This document shows positions 25,185 through 34,225 of a DNA stretch of 64,000 nt, one piece after another. Where the stretch lies: NCBI RefSeq assembly GCF_002257585.1, contig NZ_CP022743.1:5208001-5272000 (forward strand). Reading direction: 5' to 3'. The notes under the pieces were generated by a model that saw only the letters and a list, made by a program, of their open reading frames with translations, had not been told where the DNA came from and ran no database searches. Every line of letters starts with the position of its first letter. The first letter of the stretch is position 1. The position numbers were made by a program, and so were the translations under genes. This DNA is from Mucilaginibacter xinganensis. GTDB lineage: Bacteria > Bacteroidota > Bacteroidia > Sphingobacteriales > Sphingobacteriaceae.

Positions 25185-26690
25185 TTAATTATTCGCTTCT
25201 GCTAATAATTTTTTACCTTTTTCAATAGCTTCTTCAATGCTGCCTACAAGGTTGAATGCTGCTTCCGGATACTCATCCACTTCACCATCCATAATCATGT
25301 TAAAGCCTTTTATAGTTTCTTTAATATCAACCAAAACACCTTTTAAGCCAGTAAACTGCTCAGCTACGTGGAACGGCTGTGATAAGAAACGCTGAACACG
25401 GCGTGCGCGTGATACCACTAATTTATCTTCTTCACTAAGCTCATCCATACCCAAAATGGCGATAATATCCTGCAGCTCTTTGTAACGCTGTAAGGTTTCT
25501 TTAACGCGCTGGGCAGTGTTGTAATGCTCATCACCTAAAATAGCAGCGCTAAGGATACGTGAGGTAGAATCCAGGGGATCCACCGCAGGATAGATCCCAA
25601 GCTCGGCAATTTTACGTGAAAGTACAGTTGTAGCATCTAAGTGGGCAAATGTAGTTGCCGGTGCCGGGTCAGTTAAATCATCCGCAGGTACGTAAACGGC
25701 CTGTACGGATGTAATTGAACCACGTTTGGTTGAAGTGATCCGCTCCTGCATGTTACCCATTTCTGTTGCCAGAGTTGGCTGGTAACCTACTGCTGATGGC
25801 ATACGGCCAAGCAACGCCGATACTTCAGAACCAGCTTGTGTAAAGCGGAAAATGTTATCAATAAAGAATAAGATATCACGGCCTTTACCTTCAGCATCAC
25901 CATCGCGGAAATATTCAGCAATAGTTAATCCTGACAGTGCCACACGTGCACGTGCACCGGGAGGCTCGTTCATTTGTCCGAAAACGAAGGTTGCTTTTGA
26001 GTCTTTTAATGCTTCAGCATCAACAGCGCTCAAATCCCATCCGCCTTCTTCCATTGAATGCATAAATGCATCACCATATTTTATAATGCCTGATTCAAGC
26101 ATTTCGCGCAGTAAGTCGTTACCTTCACGGGTACGCTCACCTACACCGGCGAATACTGATAAACCAGAGTATGCTTTTGCAATGTTATTGATCAGCTCCT
26201 GGATCAATACGGTTTTACCTACACCCGCACCGCCAAACAAACCAATTTTACCACCTTTTACATAAGGCTCTAACAAGTCAATAACTTTGATACCTGTAAA
26301 CAACACTTCTGTTTCGGTTGAAAGATCTTCGAAACGCGGAGGTGCAGCGTGGATAGGGCGACCGTTTGATTTATCAAGATTAGCAATACCGTCAATAGCA
26401 TCACCAACCACGTTAAACACACGACCTTTAATATCTTCACCAACCGGCATTTTTATAGCCGATTCCATATCTACAACTTTCATTCCGCGCAGCAGACCGT
26501 CAGTTGAATCCATGGCGATAGCGCGAACGCGATCTTCACCTAAATGCTGTTGAACCTCTAAAATAACCTTCTGACCATTTTCCTTTGTGATTTCTAATGC
26601 ATCATAAATTTTAGGAAGATGAGCGTCATCTGCGAAGCTTACGTCAACTACCGGACCGATGATCCGTGATATTTTTCCAATGTTTGGCAT
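25185..26690 (-). CDS. atpD: ATP synthase F1 beta subunit
   Basis: This 501-residue catalytic subunit of F1 has Walker A GGAGVGKTVL, the family motif GERTREGNDL, and ALSGLTIAEYFRD. The Walker B region is ILFFIDNIFRFTQAGSEVSALLGRMPSAVGYQPTL in which the acidic and aromatic residues are conserved. atpD and atpC form a two-gene unit apart from the other ATP synthase genes, as in many Bacteroidota. Confidence 0.98.
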   Translation of the reverse strand: MPNIGKISRIIGPVVDVSFADDAHLPKIYDALEITKENGQKVILEVQQHLGEDRVRAIAMDSTDGLLRGMKVVDMESAIKMPVGEDIKGRVFNVVGDAIDGIANLDKSNGRPIHAAPPRFEDLSTETEVLFTGIKVIDLLEPYVKGGKIGLFGGAGVGKTVLIQELINNIAKAYSGLSVFAGVGERTREGNDLLREMLESGIIKYGDAFMHSMEEGGWDLSAVDAEALKDSKATFVFGQMNEPPGARARVALSGLTIAEYFRDGDAEGKGRDILFFIDNIFRFTQAGSEVSALLGRMPSAVGYQPTLATEMGNMQERITSTKRGSITSVQAVYVPADDLTDPAPATTFAHLDATTVLSRKIAELGIYPAVDPLDSTSRILSAAILGDEHYNTAQRVKETLQRYKELQDIIAILGMDELSEEDKLVVSRARRVQRFLSQPFHVAEQFTGLKGVLVDIKETIKGFNMIMDGEVDEYPEAAFNLVGSIEEAIEKGKKLLAEANN

Positions 26691-26761
26691 ATATTACCTG
26701 GTAATTAAAAGTATTTGTAGTGAAATATTACATATCAAAAAATACTGTCTATTTCGGTGCG

Positions 26762-26769
26762 CAAAGTTA
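26762..26769 (-). promoter_or_regulatory. -7 box of atpD promoter
   Basis: Minus-strand TAACTTTG fits the Bacteroidota -7 consensus TAnnTTTG, 72 bp upstream of the atpD ATG. The -33 region is AT-rich but lacks a clear TTG at the ideal spacing. Confidence 0.5.
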
Positions 26770-26902
26770 TGATTTATAAACAAATATTAAAATAGCTTTG
26801 TAAGATTTTTTGAGGCTATTTTAAACTGCCATTTTCCGGCGGCCCGGTTACCCTTTTTACGCCGCTATAAACTTTGTTTTTTATAGCCTAAACCAGCTGT
26901 TT

Positions 26903-27910
26903 TTATTGAAAAGTAAATAGCGATCCAACATCCCACTTTAGTATTATCTTACCCGTATGGGCACTGCTTTCCATTAACCTGTGGGCCTCCGCAGCCTGTT
27001 CCGCCGGGAAAATTTTGCTGATAACCGGTTTTATCCTGCCAGCTTCGATCAACGGCCAGATAGCTTTCTCCAGGCTATGCGCAATCCCCGCTTTAAATGC
27101 TGTTTCACGTGCCCGCAGCATGGAGCCCGTTATGGTTAACCGTTTCCGCATCACCACCGAAAGATCAACCTGGGCATCCTTACCGTTCATAGTGTTAATA
27201 AGTACCAGGCGCCCCTCGTTTGCCAGCGACGCCAGGTTGCCGGCAGTATAATCACCGCCTATCATATCTAAAATAACATCAACACCCTTGCCTCCGGTAA
27301 GCTGGCTTGTAACAGCGGCAAAATTTTCTGTTTTATAATTAATGGCCCTTGCTGCGCCGAGCATTTCGCAAAACCGGCATTTTTCGTCGGAGCCCGCCGT
27401 TACATAAACGGTATGCCCCAAAGCCTTTGCCATTTGTATAGCGGCAACCCCTATCCCGCTGCTTCCGCCATGCACCAGCAGCGTTTCATCATCCTTTAAT
27501 CTTCCGCGGTCAAATACATTGCTCCAAACGGTAAAAAAGGTTTCCGGCAACGAGGCCGCCTCTTCAAAAGAAAGCCCCGCAGGTACCGGCAGGCACTGCG
27601 CCGCGGGCACGCTGCAATATTCGGCATAGCCGCCGCCCATTACCAGTGCGCATATTTTGTCGCCTACGTGCCAGCGGGTAACTTCGGCTCCTGTAGCGGC
27701 CACAATACCCGCAATTTCAAGCCCGGGAATATCTGCTGATGTGCCTTTCGGTGGCGGATAGTTACCCTTACGCTGGTACACATCGGGCCTGTTAACCCCG
27801 GAAGCATACACTTTTACCAGTACCTCGCCCGGCAAAACGGAGGGGCGGGGACGCTCTGCCATTTGCAAAACTTCCGGTCCGCCGGGCTCACTGATTATGA
27901 TCGCTTTCAT
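26903..27910 (-). CDS. NAD(P)H-quinone oxidoreductase, PIG3-like (medium-chain dehydrogenase)
   Basis: I start this at ATG 27910 (MKAIIISEPGGPEVLQ), giving 335 residues. The longer open frame adds 31 residues from repeat-like intergenic sequence with no similarity to the family. The GroES-like N-domain (GVNRPDVYQRKGNYPPP, PGLEIAGIV) and the NADP-binding motif (LVHGGSSGIGVAAIQMAKALG) mark the zinc-free quinone oxidoreductase group, with PIG3/TP53I3 as the closest known type. It probably reduces quinones or other electrophiles with NADPH. Located 85 bp after the ABC permease gene. Confidence 0.9.
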   Translation of the reverse strand: MKAIIISEPGGPEVLQMAERPRPSVLPGEVLVKVYASGVNRPDVYQRKGNYPPPKGTSADIPGLEIAGIVAATGAEVTRWHVGDKICALVMGGGYAEYCSVPAAQCLPVPAGLSFEEAASLPETFFTVWSNVFDRGRLKDDETLLVHGGSSGIGVAAIQMAKALGHTVYVTAGSDEKCRFCEMLGAARAINYKTENFAAVTSQLTGGKGVDVILDMIGGDYTAGNLASLANEGRLVLINTMNGKDAQVDLSVVMRKRLTITGSMLRARETAFKAGIAHSLEKAIWPLIEAGRIKPVISKIFPAEQAAEAHRLMESSAHTGKIILKWDVGSLFTFQ

Positions 27911-27954
27911 TGCGTAAAGATACGGGAAAGCAAATAGTCTTGAGCCTGAAATTG

Positions 27955-27995
27955 GTCGTCTTTTTGACTTCAGACTCAGAACTTCAGACTCCCCA
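27955..27995. repeat. GACTTCAGACTC stutter in the permease-oxidoreductase gap
   Basis: The gap contains GACTTCAGACTCAGAACTTC followed by AGACTCC: alternating ACTTCAGACTC words on the plus strand. It resembles in style the repeats at 25078 and 31945. Confidence 0.4.
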
Positions 27996-30359
27996 TCATT
28001 CACTCCTTAAACTATCCACCGGGTTAACCAGCGCGGCCTTCATGCTTTGATAGCTTACAGTAGCAAAAGCGATGACCAACGCACATAAAGCAGTAACCGC
28101 CAACACCCACCATTGGATATTTTGCCGGTAAGCAAAACTCTGCAGCCATTTTTGCATAATTAGCCAGGCCAGTGGTGTTGCAATAACAATGGCGATAAGC
28201 ACCAGTTTAATAAAGTCTTTAGAGAGCGTGGCCACCAGTGTTGATACATTGGCGCCCAGCACCTTGCGGATACTGATCTCGCGGTTGCGCTGCTCGGCGG
28301 CGTAGGCAGCCAGGCCAAACAGGCCGAGACAGGCAATAATAATGGCAAGCGTTGTAAATATAACAAAGAGGGCACCCATCCGCTGTTCATTGTGGTACAG
28401 GGCGTTAAAATCCTCATCCATAAATGAATAGTCAAACTGCAGGTTGGGCTGCAAAGCTTTCCACTTTTTTTCAATCTGTTGCATTAGCGGGGGCAAGTTG
28501 GCGGTGTTGACCCTAACGCTTAAGGACGCCATCCAGTCGCGTTGCATTACCAGCATTACCGGGGTAATATTACTACGCAGTGAGCTGAAGTTAAAATCTT
28601 TCACCACTCCAATAATTTTATAATCCTTTCCGTTACTTATTTTTTCTGCCGCGTCGCCTTTATATCCAATCATCCTGGCCATGGTTTCATTAATTATTAC
28701 CGACGAAGAATCGGATAAAAATTGTTCATTGAAATTTCGCCCTTGCATTAGCTTCATTCCCATAGTGCTGATATAATCGGCATCCACCTGCCAAAACTGT
28801 GTTTCAATATTCTTGTTTGAGCCGTAACTAACATAATTGAGGGCACTTAAATTGGAGGTAGGCAGGTAATGCGTTAACGTTGCGTTTAATACACCCGGTA
28901 TTTGTTTAACCTGCTGCTTTAACACTTTCGGATCAATGGAATTTACATTTTTTATAATCAGCACCTGGTTACGGTTAAAGCCGAGATCTTTATTACGGAT
29001 GTACGTTAACTGGTTATAGATCACTAACGTGCCGATGATTAAAAATATGGATATGGAAAACTGGAATACGACCAAAAAGCTGCGGAGGAAACTGCCCTTA
29101 AACCCGGTGGCCAGTTTGCCTTTTAAAACCTGGATGGGTTGGAAAGCCGAGAGGAAGAACGCCGGGTAGGAGCCTGCTAAAATGCCAACCACCAAAATAA
29201 TAACCAGCAGAGCCGGCAACAGCCAGGTGAATGTATGGGCGTTTATGTTTAATGATTTTCCAGAAATTTGATTAAACAACGGCAATACTACCCAGGCAGC
29301 TAAAACAGCTATTACCGTGGCGGCCAGTGTTACCATCAATGATTCCGACAAAAATTGTGCGATCAGACTCTTGCGCGATGAGCCCAATACCTTGCGGACA
29401 CCAACTTCGCGGGCACGGTTGGCTGACCGTGCTGTCGACAGGTTCATGAAATTGATGCAGGCCAACGCCAGTATAAAAATGGCAATTACCGAAAATATGT
29501 AGATATACTGCACATTGCCATTGATGCCAAGCTCGCGCTGCCTGTTGGAGTGCAGGTGAATGTCTATAAGCGACGTTAAACTGAGCCTGATATAATTACC
29601 TTTTGCTTCAAATTTTCCATAATCAAATGCGGGTGTGGTTTCGTTGCGGCGGATAAGCGCCGGGAATTGGGCTGTCAATTTAGCAGGGTCAGCACCTTGT
29701 TTAAGCAGGATATAAGTGCCGGTATTAAAATGGCTCCAACTATGATCTTTATTGGCTTGCATGCCCAGTAATATGTCGGCATAAAAATGCGATTGGGCAG
29801 GCATGTTTTCCATAACGCCGGTTACTTTATGCAGGCTGCTGTCACTAACCAATAACATTACTTTGCCAACCACATCAATTGTGTTAAAATATTTTATGGC
29901 AATGTCCTTGCTGATAACCATTGAATTGGCTTCTGTCAAAGCAGTTTTAGCATCGCCTTGTAACAGGGGCAAGGTGAAAATATGGAATATTGCATTATCA
30001 CAATAAAACGCCTTTTTCTCATCTATAACTTCATTACCTTTTTTAAAGCGAATGTTTACCCCCTGTCCAATCCGCATTGCACTCTCAACTTCGGGATACT
30101 CCTTTACCAATGCGTCACCAACCGGCGGGGCAGTTATGGCAAATGATGTTTCATTAGTTCCGGCTTTCAGATCCGTATTTACACGGTAGATCCTGTCGTG
30201 CTTAATATTGAACCTGTCGTAACTCAATTCATCAAACACATAAAAAACAATAAGCAGGCAGGTTGCCAGGCCTAATGCAAGCCCCAGGACGTTGATGAAT
30301 GTGAATCCCTTGTTTTTTAATAAGCTGCGGAACGCTGTTTTGATATAATTTTTAAACAT
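27996..30359 (-). CDS. ABC transporter permease (MacB/FtsX type)
   Basis: This 787-residue membrane protein has the MacB_PCD-FtsX architecture twice: an N-terminal membrane helix (FINVLGLALGLATCLLIVFYV), a large periplasmic domain, and three-helix FtsX cores near 285-400 and 670-780. The paired RANRAREVGVRKVLGSSR and EQRNREISIRKVLGAN motifs are typical. These Bacteroidota permeases transmit ATPase motion to periplasmic substrates; the ATPase is not adjacent. Substrate unknown. The C-terminus reads ALVNPVDSLRSE, the family's usual ending. Confidence 0.92.
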   Translation of the reverse strand: MFKNYIKTAFRSLLKNKGFTFINVLGLALGLATCLLIVFYVFDELSYDRFNIKHDRIYRVNTDLKAGTNETSFAITAPPVGDALVKEYPEVESAMRIGQGVNIRFKKGNEVIDEKKAFYCDNAIFHIFTLPLLQGDAKTALTEANSMVISKDIAIKYFNTIDVVGKVMLLVSDSSLHKVTGVMENMPAQSHFYADILLGMQANKDHSWSHFNTGTYILLKQGADPAKLTAQFPALIRRNETTPAFDYGKFEAKGNYIRLSLTSLIDIHLHSNRQRELGINGNVQYIYIFSVIAIFILALACINFMNLSTARSANRAREVGVRKVLGSSRKSLIAQFLSESLMVTLAATVIAVLAAWVVLPLFNQISGKSLNINAHTFTWLLPALLVIILVVGILAGSYPAFFLSAFQPIQVLKGKLATGFKGSFLRSFLVVFQFSISIFLIIGTLVIYNQLTYIRNKDLGFNRNQVLIIKNVNSIDPKVLKQQVKQIPGVLNATLTHYLPTSNLSALNYVSYGSNKNIETQFWQVDADYISTMGMKLMQGRNFNEQFLSDSSSVIINETMARMIGYKGDAAEKISNGKDYKIIGVVKDFNFSSLRSNITPVMLVMQRDWMASLSVRVNTANLPPLMQQIEKKWKALQPNLQFDYSFMDEDFNALYHNEQRMGALFVIFTTLAIIIACLGLFGLAAYAAEQRNREISIRKVLGANVSTLVATLSKDFIKLVLIAIVIATPLAWLIMQKWLQSFAYRQNIQWWVLAVTALCALVIAFATVSYQSMKAALVNPVDSLRSE

Positions 30360-30503
30360 AACGAATAAATAAGCTTTGATAAAGCTATAACTAATTATTT
30401 AGTTAATCAAGCACTCCTTTAAGTTTTTTAAATTGACTTTGTAATTATAGATCGGTGGCTAAACATTCATTTTATTGTTATTCCTTTGTATAAAAAACTA
30501 TTT

Positions 30504-30965
30504 ATGTCATTACAACCAGGTTCACCCGCTCCGCAGTTCACCTTATTTTCATCCGCTTTAAAAGAAGTTTCACTGGCTGATTTTAAAGGAAAAAAAGTAG
30601 TACTTCACTTTTTTCCGATGGCCTTTACCGGCGTTTGTACAACTCAGTTGTGCACCATGCGCGATAACTTTGGCTATTATGATGGCCTTAATGCAACTAT
30701 ATTAGGCATCTCTGTTGACTCCCCTTTTACGCTGGCTAAGTTTAAAGAGGATAATAATTACCAGTTTGAGTTGTTATCTGACTTTAACAAGGAAGTATCA
30801 ACAGCCTATGGTGCCATATATGAGCAGTTTGTATTCGGATTAAAAGGCGTATCCAAACGCGCCGCTTTTGTGATAGACGAGGAGCAAAATATTGTTTATG
30901 CAGAAGTACTTGAATCGGCAGGCGATTTGCCTGATTTTGCTGCAATTGCTGAAGCTGTAAAGTAA
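30504..30965 (+). CDS. Peroxiredoxin (AhpC/TSA, BCP-like)
   Basis: I start this at ATG 30504 (MSLQPGSPAPQFTL); a TTG 18 bases upstream is in frame but improbable. The 153-residue thioredoxin-fold protein reduces peroxides. The peroxidatic cysteine is C45 in FTGVC, with T42 of the Txx(C) motif, and C50 (C-x4-C) is a possible resolving cysteine as in PrxQ/BCP. A catalytic Arg is expected in KGVSKRAAFVID. It is a single cytosolic antioxidant gene, divergent from the ABC permease. Confidence 0.92.
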   Translation: MSLQPGSPAPQFTLFSSALKEVSLADFKGKKVVLHFFPMAFTGVCTTQLCTMRDNFGYYDGLNATILGISVDSPFTLAKFKEDNNYQFELLSDFNKEVSTAYGAIYEQFVFGLKGVSKRAAFVIDEEQNIVYAEVLESAGDLPDFAAIAEAVK

Positions 30966-31174
30966 ATATCCAAATATGACAGGTGGCAGGTTATCCAAAA
31001 GATGTAATTGGCCATCTTTGTTTTCATAAAGGCTATACCCTGGAATGCTTTCATCCGCTTCACTTTTACCAATAGACAGTGCTTATTAAAGGCCAATAAC
31101 TACCGGTAATTAAGTATTTTAGCGAAAGAACGATTGTTTTTTCAAAAAAAATGTGATGTTTTAAAAAGAAATCC

Positions 31175-31182
31175 TATTTTTG
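31175..31182 (+). promoter_or_regulatory. -7 box of tRNA-Arg promoter
   Basis: TATTTTTG matches TAnnTTTG exactly, 17 bp before the mature tRNA 5' end, followed by CAG as in many strong Bacteroidota promoters. AT-rich sequence covers the -33 area. Confidence 0.7.
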
Positions 31183-31198
31183 CAGTCCGATAAAAAAA

Positions 31199-31272
31199 GC
31201 ACTTGTAGCTCAATTGGATAGAGCACCTGACTACGGATCAGGAGGTTAGGGGTTCGACTCCCTTCAAGTGCA
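31199..31272 (+). tRNA. tRNA-Arg (anticodon ACG)
   Basis: The 74-nt cloverleaf has acceptor stem GCACTTG / CAAGTGC with discriminator A. The anticodon arm is CCTGA-CTACGGA-TCAGG (ACG at 31233-31235), and the T arm is GGGGTTCGACTCCC-like. The CCA end is not encoded (CAT follows). Confidence 0.96.
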
Positions 31273-31360
31273 CATAATAAATACACTTTCAGTTATGAAA
31301 GTAAAATAAAGATTTAAGCCTTTCTGTATAGTACCGAAAGGCTTTTAATTTGATAAGAGC

Positions 31361-31933
31361 ATGCTGAACCTGGTATTGTTTGGTCCTCCCGGAGCTGGGA
31401 AAGGGACACAATCACAAAAACTTATAGAAAAATACGGATTGATCCACTTATCCACCGGCGATTTATTGCGCGGTGAAATTTCACAGGGCACCGAGCTTGG
31501 TTTAGAAGCGAAGAAGCTGATGGATGAAGGAAAATTAGTTCCTGATGCCGTAGTTATAGGCATGATTAGCCATAAGCTGGATGCCAATAAGGAAGCTAAA
31601 GGTTTCATTTTTGATGGTTTCCCGCGCACAGTGGCCCAGGCAGAAGCGCTGGATACTCTCCTGGAGAGTAAAAATGCCCCTATATCAGGCATGATAGCAC
31701 TTGAGGTTAATGATGATGAGCTTGAAAAACGCTTGCTGCTTAGAGGTAAGGATTCAGGCAGGCCTGATGATGCCAACCCTGAAGTTATCCGCAAAAGAAT
31801 AAAAGAATATAACGACAAAACCGCGCCTGTTGCCGGTTTTTATCAAAATCAAAGTAAATATAAAAGCATAAATGGCATCGGTTCGGTTACCGAAATATTT
31901 GATGCCATCAATACTATTATAGGTTCATATTAA
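31361..31933 (+). CDS. adk: Adenylate kinase
   Basis: This 190-residue kinase interconverts ATP+AMP and 2 ADP. P-loop GPPGAGKGTQS (7-17), AMP-binding LSTGDLLRGEI and FDGFPRTVAQAE, and LID-region GRPDDANPEVIRKRI are all present, with the short LID form (no zinc cysteines). It starts 89 bp after the tRNA and is followed by obgE after a 118-bp hairpin-containing gap. Confidence 0.97.
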   Translation: MLNLVLFGPPGAGKGTQSQKLIEKYGLIHLSTGDLLRGEISQGTELGLEAKKLMDEGKLVPDAVVIGMISHKLDANKEAKGFIFDGFPRTVAQAEALDTLLESKNAPISGMIALEVNDDELEKRLLLRGKDSGRPDDANPEVIRKRIKEYNDKTAPVAGFYQNQSKYKSINGIGSVTEIFDAINTIIGSY

Positions 31934-31944
31934 TTAAGTCCGAA

Positions 31945-32037
31945 AGTCCGAAAGTCGGAAAAGTCAGTAAAGTCCGGAAGATTAGGCAACCCGCTTAGCA
32001 TCTTTCGGACTTTACTGACTTTCGGACTTTCCCGACT
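31945..32037 (+). repeat. Large imperfect palindrome between adk and obgE
   Basis: Two 37-base arms (31945-31981 and 32001-32037) built from AAGTCCGAAAGTC-type words are near reverse complements around a 19-base loop. The inner 22 positions pair with a single mismatch (core AAGTCAGTAAAGTCCG). The fold lies 15 bp before the obgE ATG and could act as an attenuator or transcript-stability element. Confidence 0.7.
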
Positions 32038-32051
32038 CAAAAAGAAAAAAA

Positions 32052-33050
32052 ATGTCTCAAGGTTCAAATTTTGTTGATTATGTAAAGATCTGTTGCCGCT
32101 CCGGCCACGGAGGGGCGGGCTCTGCGCATTTGCACCGCGATATATTAACTTCAAAAGGCGGCCCTGATGGCGGCGACGGTGGCCGTGGCGGGCACGTTAT
32201 TGTAAAAGGTAACGCCCAGTTATGGACCATGTTACACCTTAAATACCGTAAACATGTAATTGCCGGAGATGGTGATTCGGGCGGCAGCTCATTACGCAGC
32301 GGAAAAACCGGCAGGGACGAGATCCTGGAAGTACCCTTGGGTACTACTGTAAAAAATGCTGAAACCGGCGAGATTATTTTTGAGATTACGGAAGATGGCG
32401 AAACAAGAATATTAACCCCCGGCGGTCGGGGCGGGCAGGGAAACTGGCACTTTAAAACATCCACCCAACAAACACCCCGTTATTCACAACCCGGCGAAGA
32501 AGGTAAAGAAGATTGGAACATACTGGAGCTGAAAATATTAGCCGATGTTGGCCTGGTTGGATTCCCTAATGCCGGTAAGTCAACCCTGCTTTCTGTGGTA
32601 TCAGCCGCCAAACCCGAGATTGCTGACTATGCATTTACCACTATAGTGCCTAACCTGGGGATTGTGGCCTACAGGGGCGGCAAGTCGTTCGTTATGGCTG
32701 ATATCCCGGGAATAATTGAAGGGGCATCGCAGGGGAAAGGTTTGGGTTTCCGGTTTTTAAGGCATATTGAACGCAACTCGGTATTGTTATTTATGGTACC
32801 GGCAGATACCAACCGGTCTATCAAAGAAGAATACCAGATTTTACTGCACGAACTGAAAGAATATAATCCTGAAATGCTTCACAAGCCAAGGGTACTGGCG
32901 GTCACCAAATCAGACATGCTGGATGATGAACTAATGACCGAAATGAAAAAGGAACTCCCTACTGATGTTCCGTCCATCTTTATCTCGTCAGTAGCCCAGA
33001 AAAACATCAATGAGCTAAAAGACCTGTTATGGAAAGAGATCACCAAATAG
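32052..33050 (+). CDS. obgE: GTPase ObgE/CgtA
   Basis: This 332-residue ribosome-associated GTPase has an N-terminal glycine-rich Obg fold (GHGGAGSAHLHRD, GGPDGGDGGRGGHV). The G domain has G1 GFPNAGKST, switch DIPGIIEGAS and NKxD-like TKSD. It lacks the variable C-terminal extension seen in longer homologues. It functions in late 50S assembly. It likely shares transcription with adk. Confidence 0.97.
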   Translation: MSQGSNFVDYVKICCRSGHGGAGSAHLHRDILTSKGGPDGGDGGRGGHVIVKGNAQLWTMLHLKYRKHVIAGDGDSGGSSLRSGKTGRDEILEVPLGTTVKNAETGEIIFEITEDGETRILTPGGRGGQGNWHFKTSTQQTPRYSQPGEEGKEDWNILELKILADVGLVGFPNAGKSTLLSVVSAAKPEIADYAFTTIVPNLGIVAYRGGKSFVMADIPGIIEGASQGKGLGFRFLRHIERNSVLLFMVPADTNRSIKEEYQILLHELKEYNPEMLHKPRVLAVTKSDMLDDELMTEMKKELPTDVPSIFISSVAQKNINELKDLLWKEITK

Positions 33051-33129
33051 CTTTAAATTAAAAGGTATCGCTATCTTATCATCGTTTTAATGGCAGTAAC
33101 GCGCTAAAAGCACATGGTGGTTAATTGAA

Positions 33130-34221
33130 ATGGAAAAACCGGGCAATCGGATAAAACTTTTAGACGGGTTTAGGGCTATTGCCATAATGGCTGTGCTGCT
33201 TTTCCATTTTTTTTCCAGATACGCAGGTTCGCCGTCACTTTACCCTTACAACAATAAGTACAACTTTTTTTCGTACGGCTTTATGGGGGTACATTTTTTC
33301 TTCCTCATCAGCGGATTTGTAATTTTCTTTACCCTCGAAAAAACAGCAACCTTTCCTGCTTTCTGGAAAAAACGCCTCATTAGGCTCTTTCCCTCCATGG
33401 CGATAGCATCCGTTTTAACGTTCATCATCTTCCGTCTTTTTGACAACCAGCTACTTTTCCCCGAGAGCCATCGGGTTGCTAATTTTGCAACCGGCTTAAC
33501 TTTCATCAATCCTGCCTTAATTAATTACATGTTGCATCCCCGCGTCGGTTTCCAGTATTTAAGCGGATCTTACTGGAGCTTATGGCCTGAAATACAATTT
33601 TATCTTTTTGCAAGTGTTCTATTTTACATCAATAAAAAAAACTTTACCCGAAACTTCAGTTTAATTTCCGTTTTCCTGATTTGCGTTAACCACTTAATGC
33701 AAAATATACTTAAAAATAACGTGCTGCACATTCATTTGCCACAAGCCTTTTTGAACAACTATTTATTTTTTTACCAGCTTTTCAATTTACTGTACTTCCT
33801 TCCATTTTTTTGCGCGGGAATGCTTTTTTATTTATTATACAAACACAACAACCAAGCTAATTTGTCTGTTAAAATTTGCCTTGGTTTTTTCCTGACCTAT
33901 ATTTTCTATACAGGATTTGGCGTTGCCGAACATTTCATTTATACCTTCATGTTTGCTTTGTTTTTCTGCTTTATCTATTATCCCAAAAAGCTAGCATTTT
34001 TAAACAACCCATTAATTTCACGGATCGGGATTTCATCCTATTTCCTGTACCTTATCCACGAGCATATAGGTGTATTAATGATAAACAAACTGGGGAAACA
34101 CTTTATGCCGGCCGGCTTTGTTTTTACAATTTTGCTCATCTGCTGCTTAACGTTTATAAGCATCCTGTACAGCGAGACTATTGAAAAAAGAATAAGTGCT
34201 TTTTTGAGAGGGAAAAAATGA
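33130..34221 (+). CDS. Acyltransferase family 3 membrane protein (OafA-like)
   Basis: This 363-residue integral membrane O-acyltransferase shows LLDGFRAIAIMAVLLFHFFS in the first helix, FFLISGFVIFF, and YWSLWPEIQFYLFASVL, the acyltransferase-3 landmarks. About ten hydrophobic helices follow. Such proteins add acetyl or other acyl groups to envelope polysaccharides. It is convergent with the exopolysaccharide operon (stops 4 bp apart with no terminator seen) and may modify that product; the acceptor is unknown. Confidence 0.85.
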   Translation: MEKPGNRIKLLDGFRAIAIMAVLLFHFFSRYAGSPSLYPYNNKYNFFSYGFMGVHFFFLISGFVIFFTLEKTATFPAFWKKRLIRLFPSMAIASVLTFIIFRLFDNQLLFPESHRVANFATGLTFINPALINYMLHPRVGFQYLSGSYWSLWPEIQFYLFASVLFYINKKNFTRNFSLISVFLICVNHLMQNILKNNVLHIHLPQAFLNNYLFFYQLFNLLYFLPFFCAGMLFYLLYKHNNQANLSVKICLGFFLTYIFYTGFGVAEHFIYTFMFALFFCFIYYPKKLAFLNNPLISRIGISSYFLYLIHEHIGVLMINKLGKHFMPAGFVFTILLICCLTFISILYSETIEKRISAFLRGKK

Positions 34222-34225
34222 CCGG

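Noticed and set aside
27911..28003. Extended N-terminus of the quinone oxidoreductase
   Set aside because: The added 31 residues come from stuttering intergenic repeat sequence and precede the family's normal first residues MKAIII.
31345..31818. Long minus-strand open frame opposite adk
   Set aside because: It lies antisense to a clear adenylate kinase and its protein is low-complexity Ser/Leu; it is a codon-bias shadow.
32078..32464. Minus-strand Pro-rich open frame opposite obgE
   Set aside because: The Pro-rich protein is the reverse reading of the glycine-rich Obg repeats.
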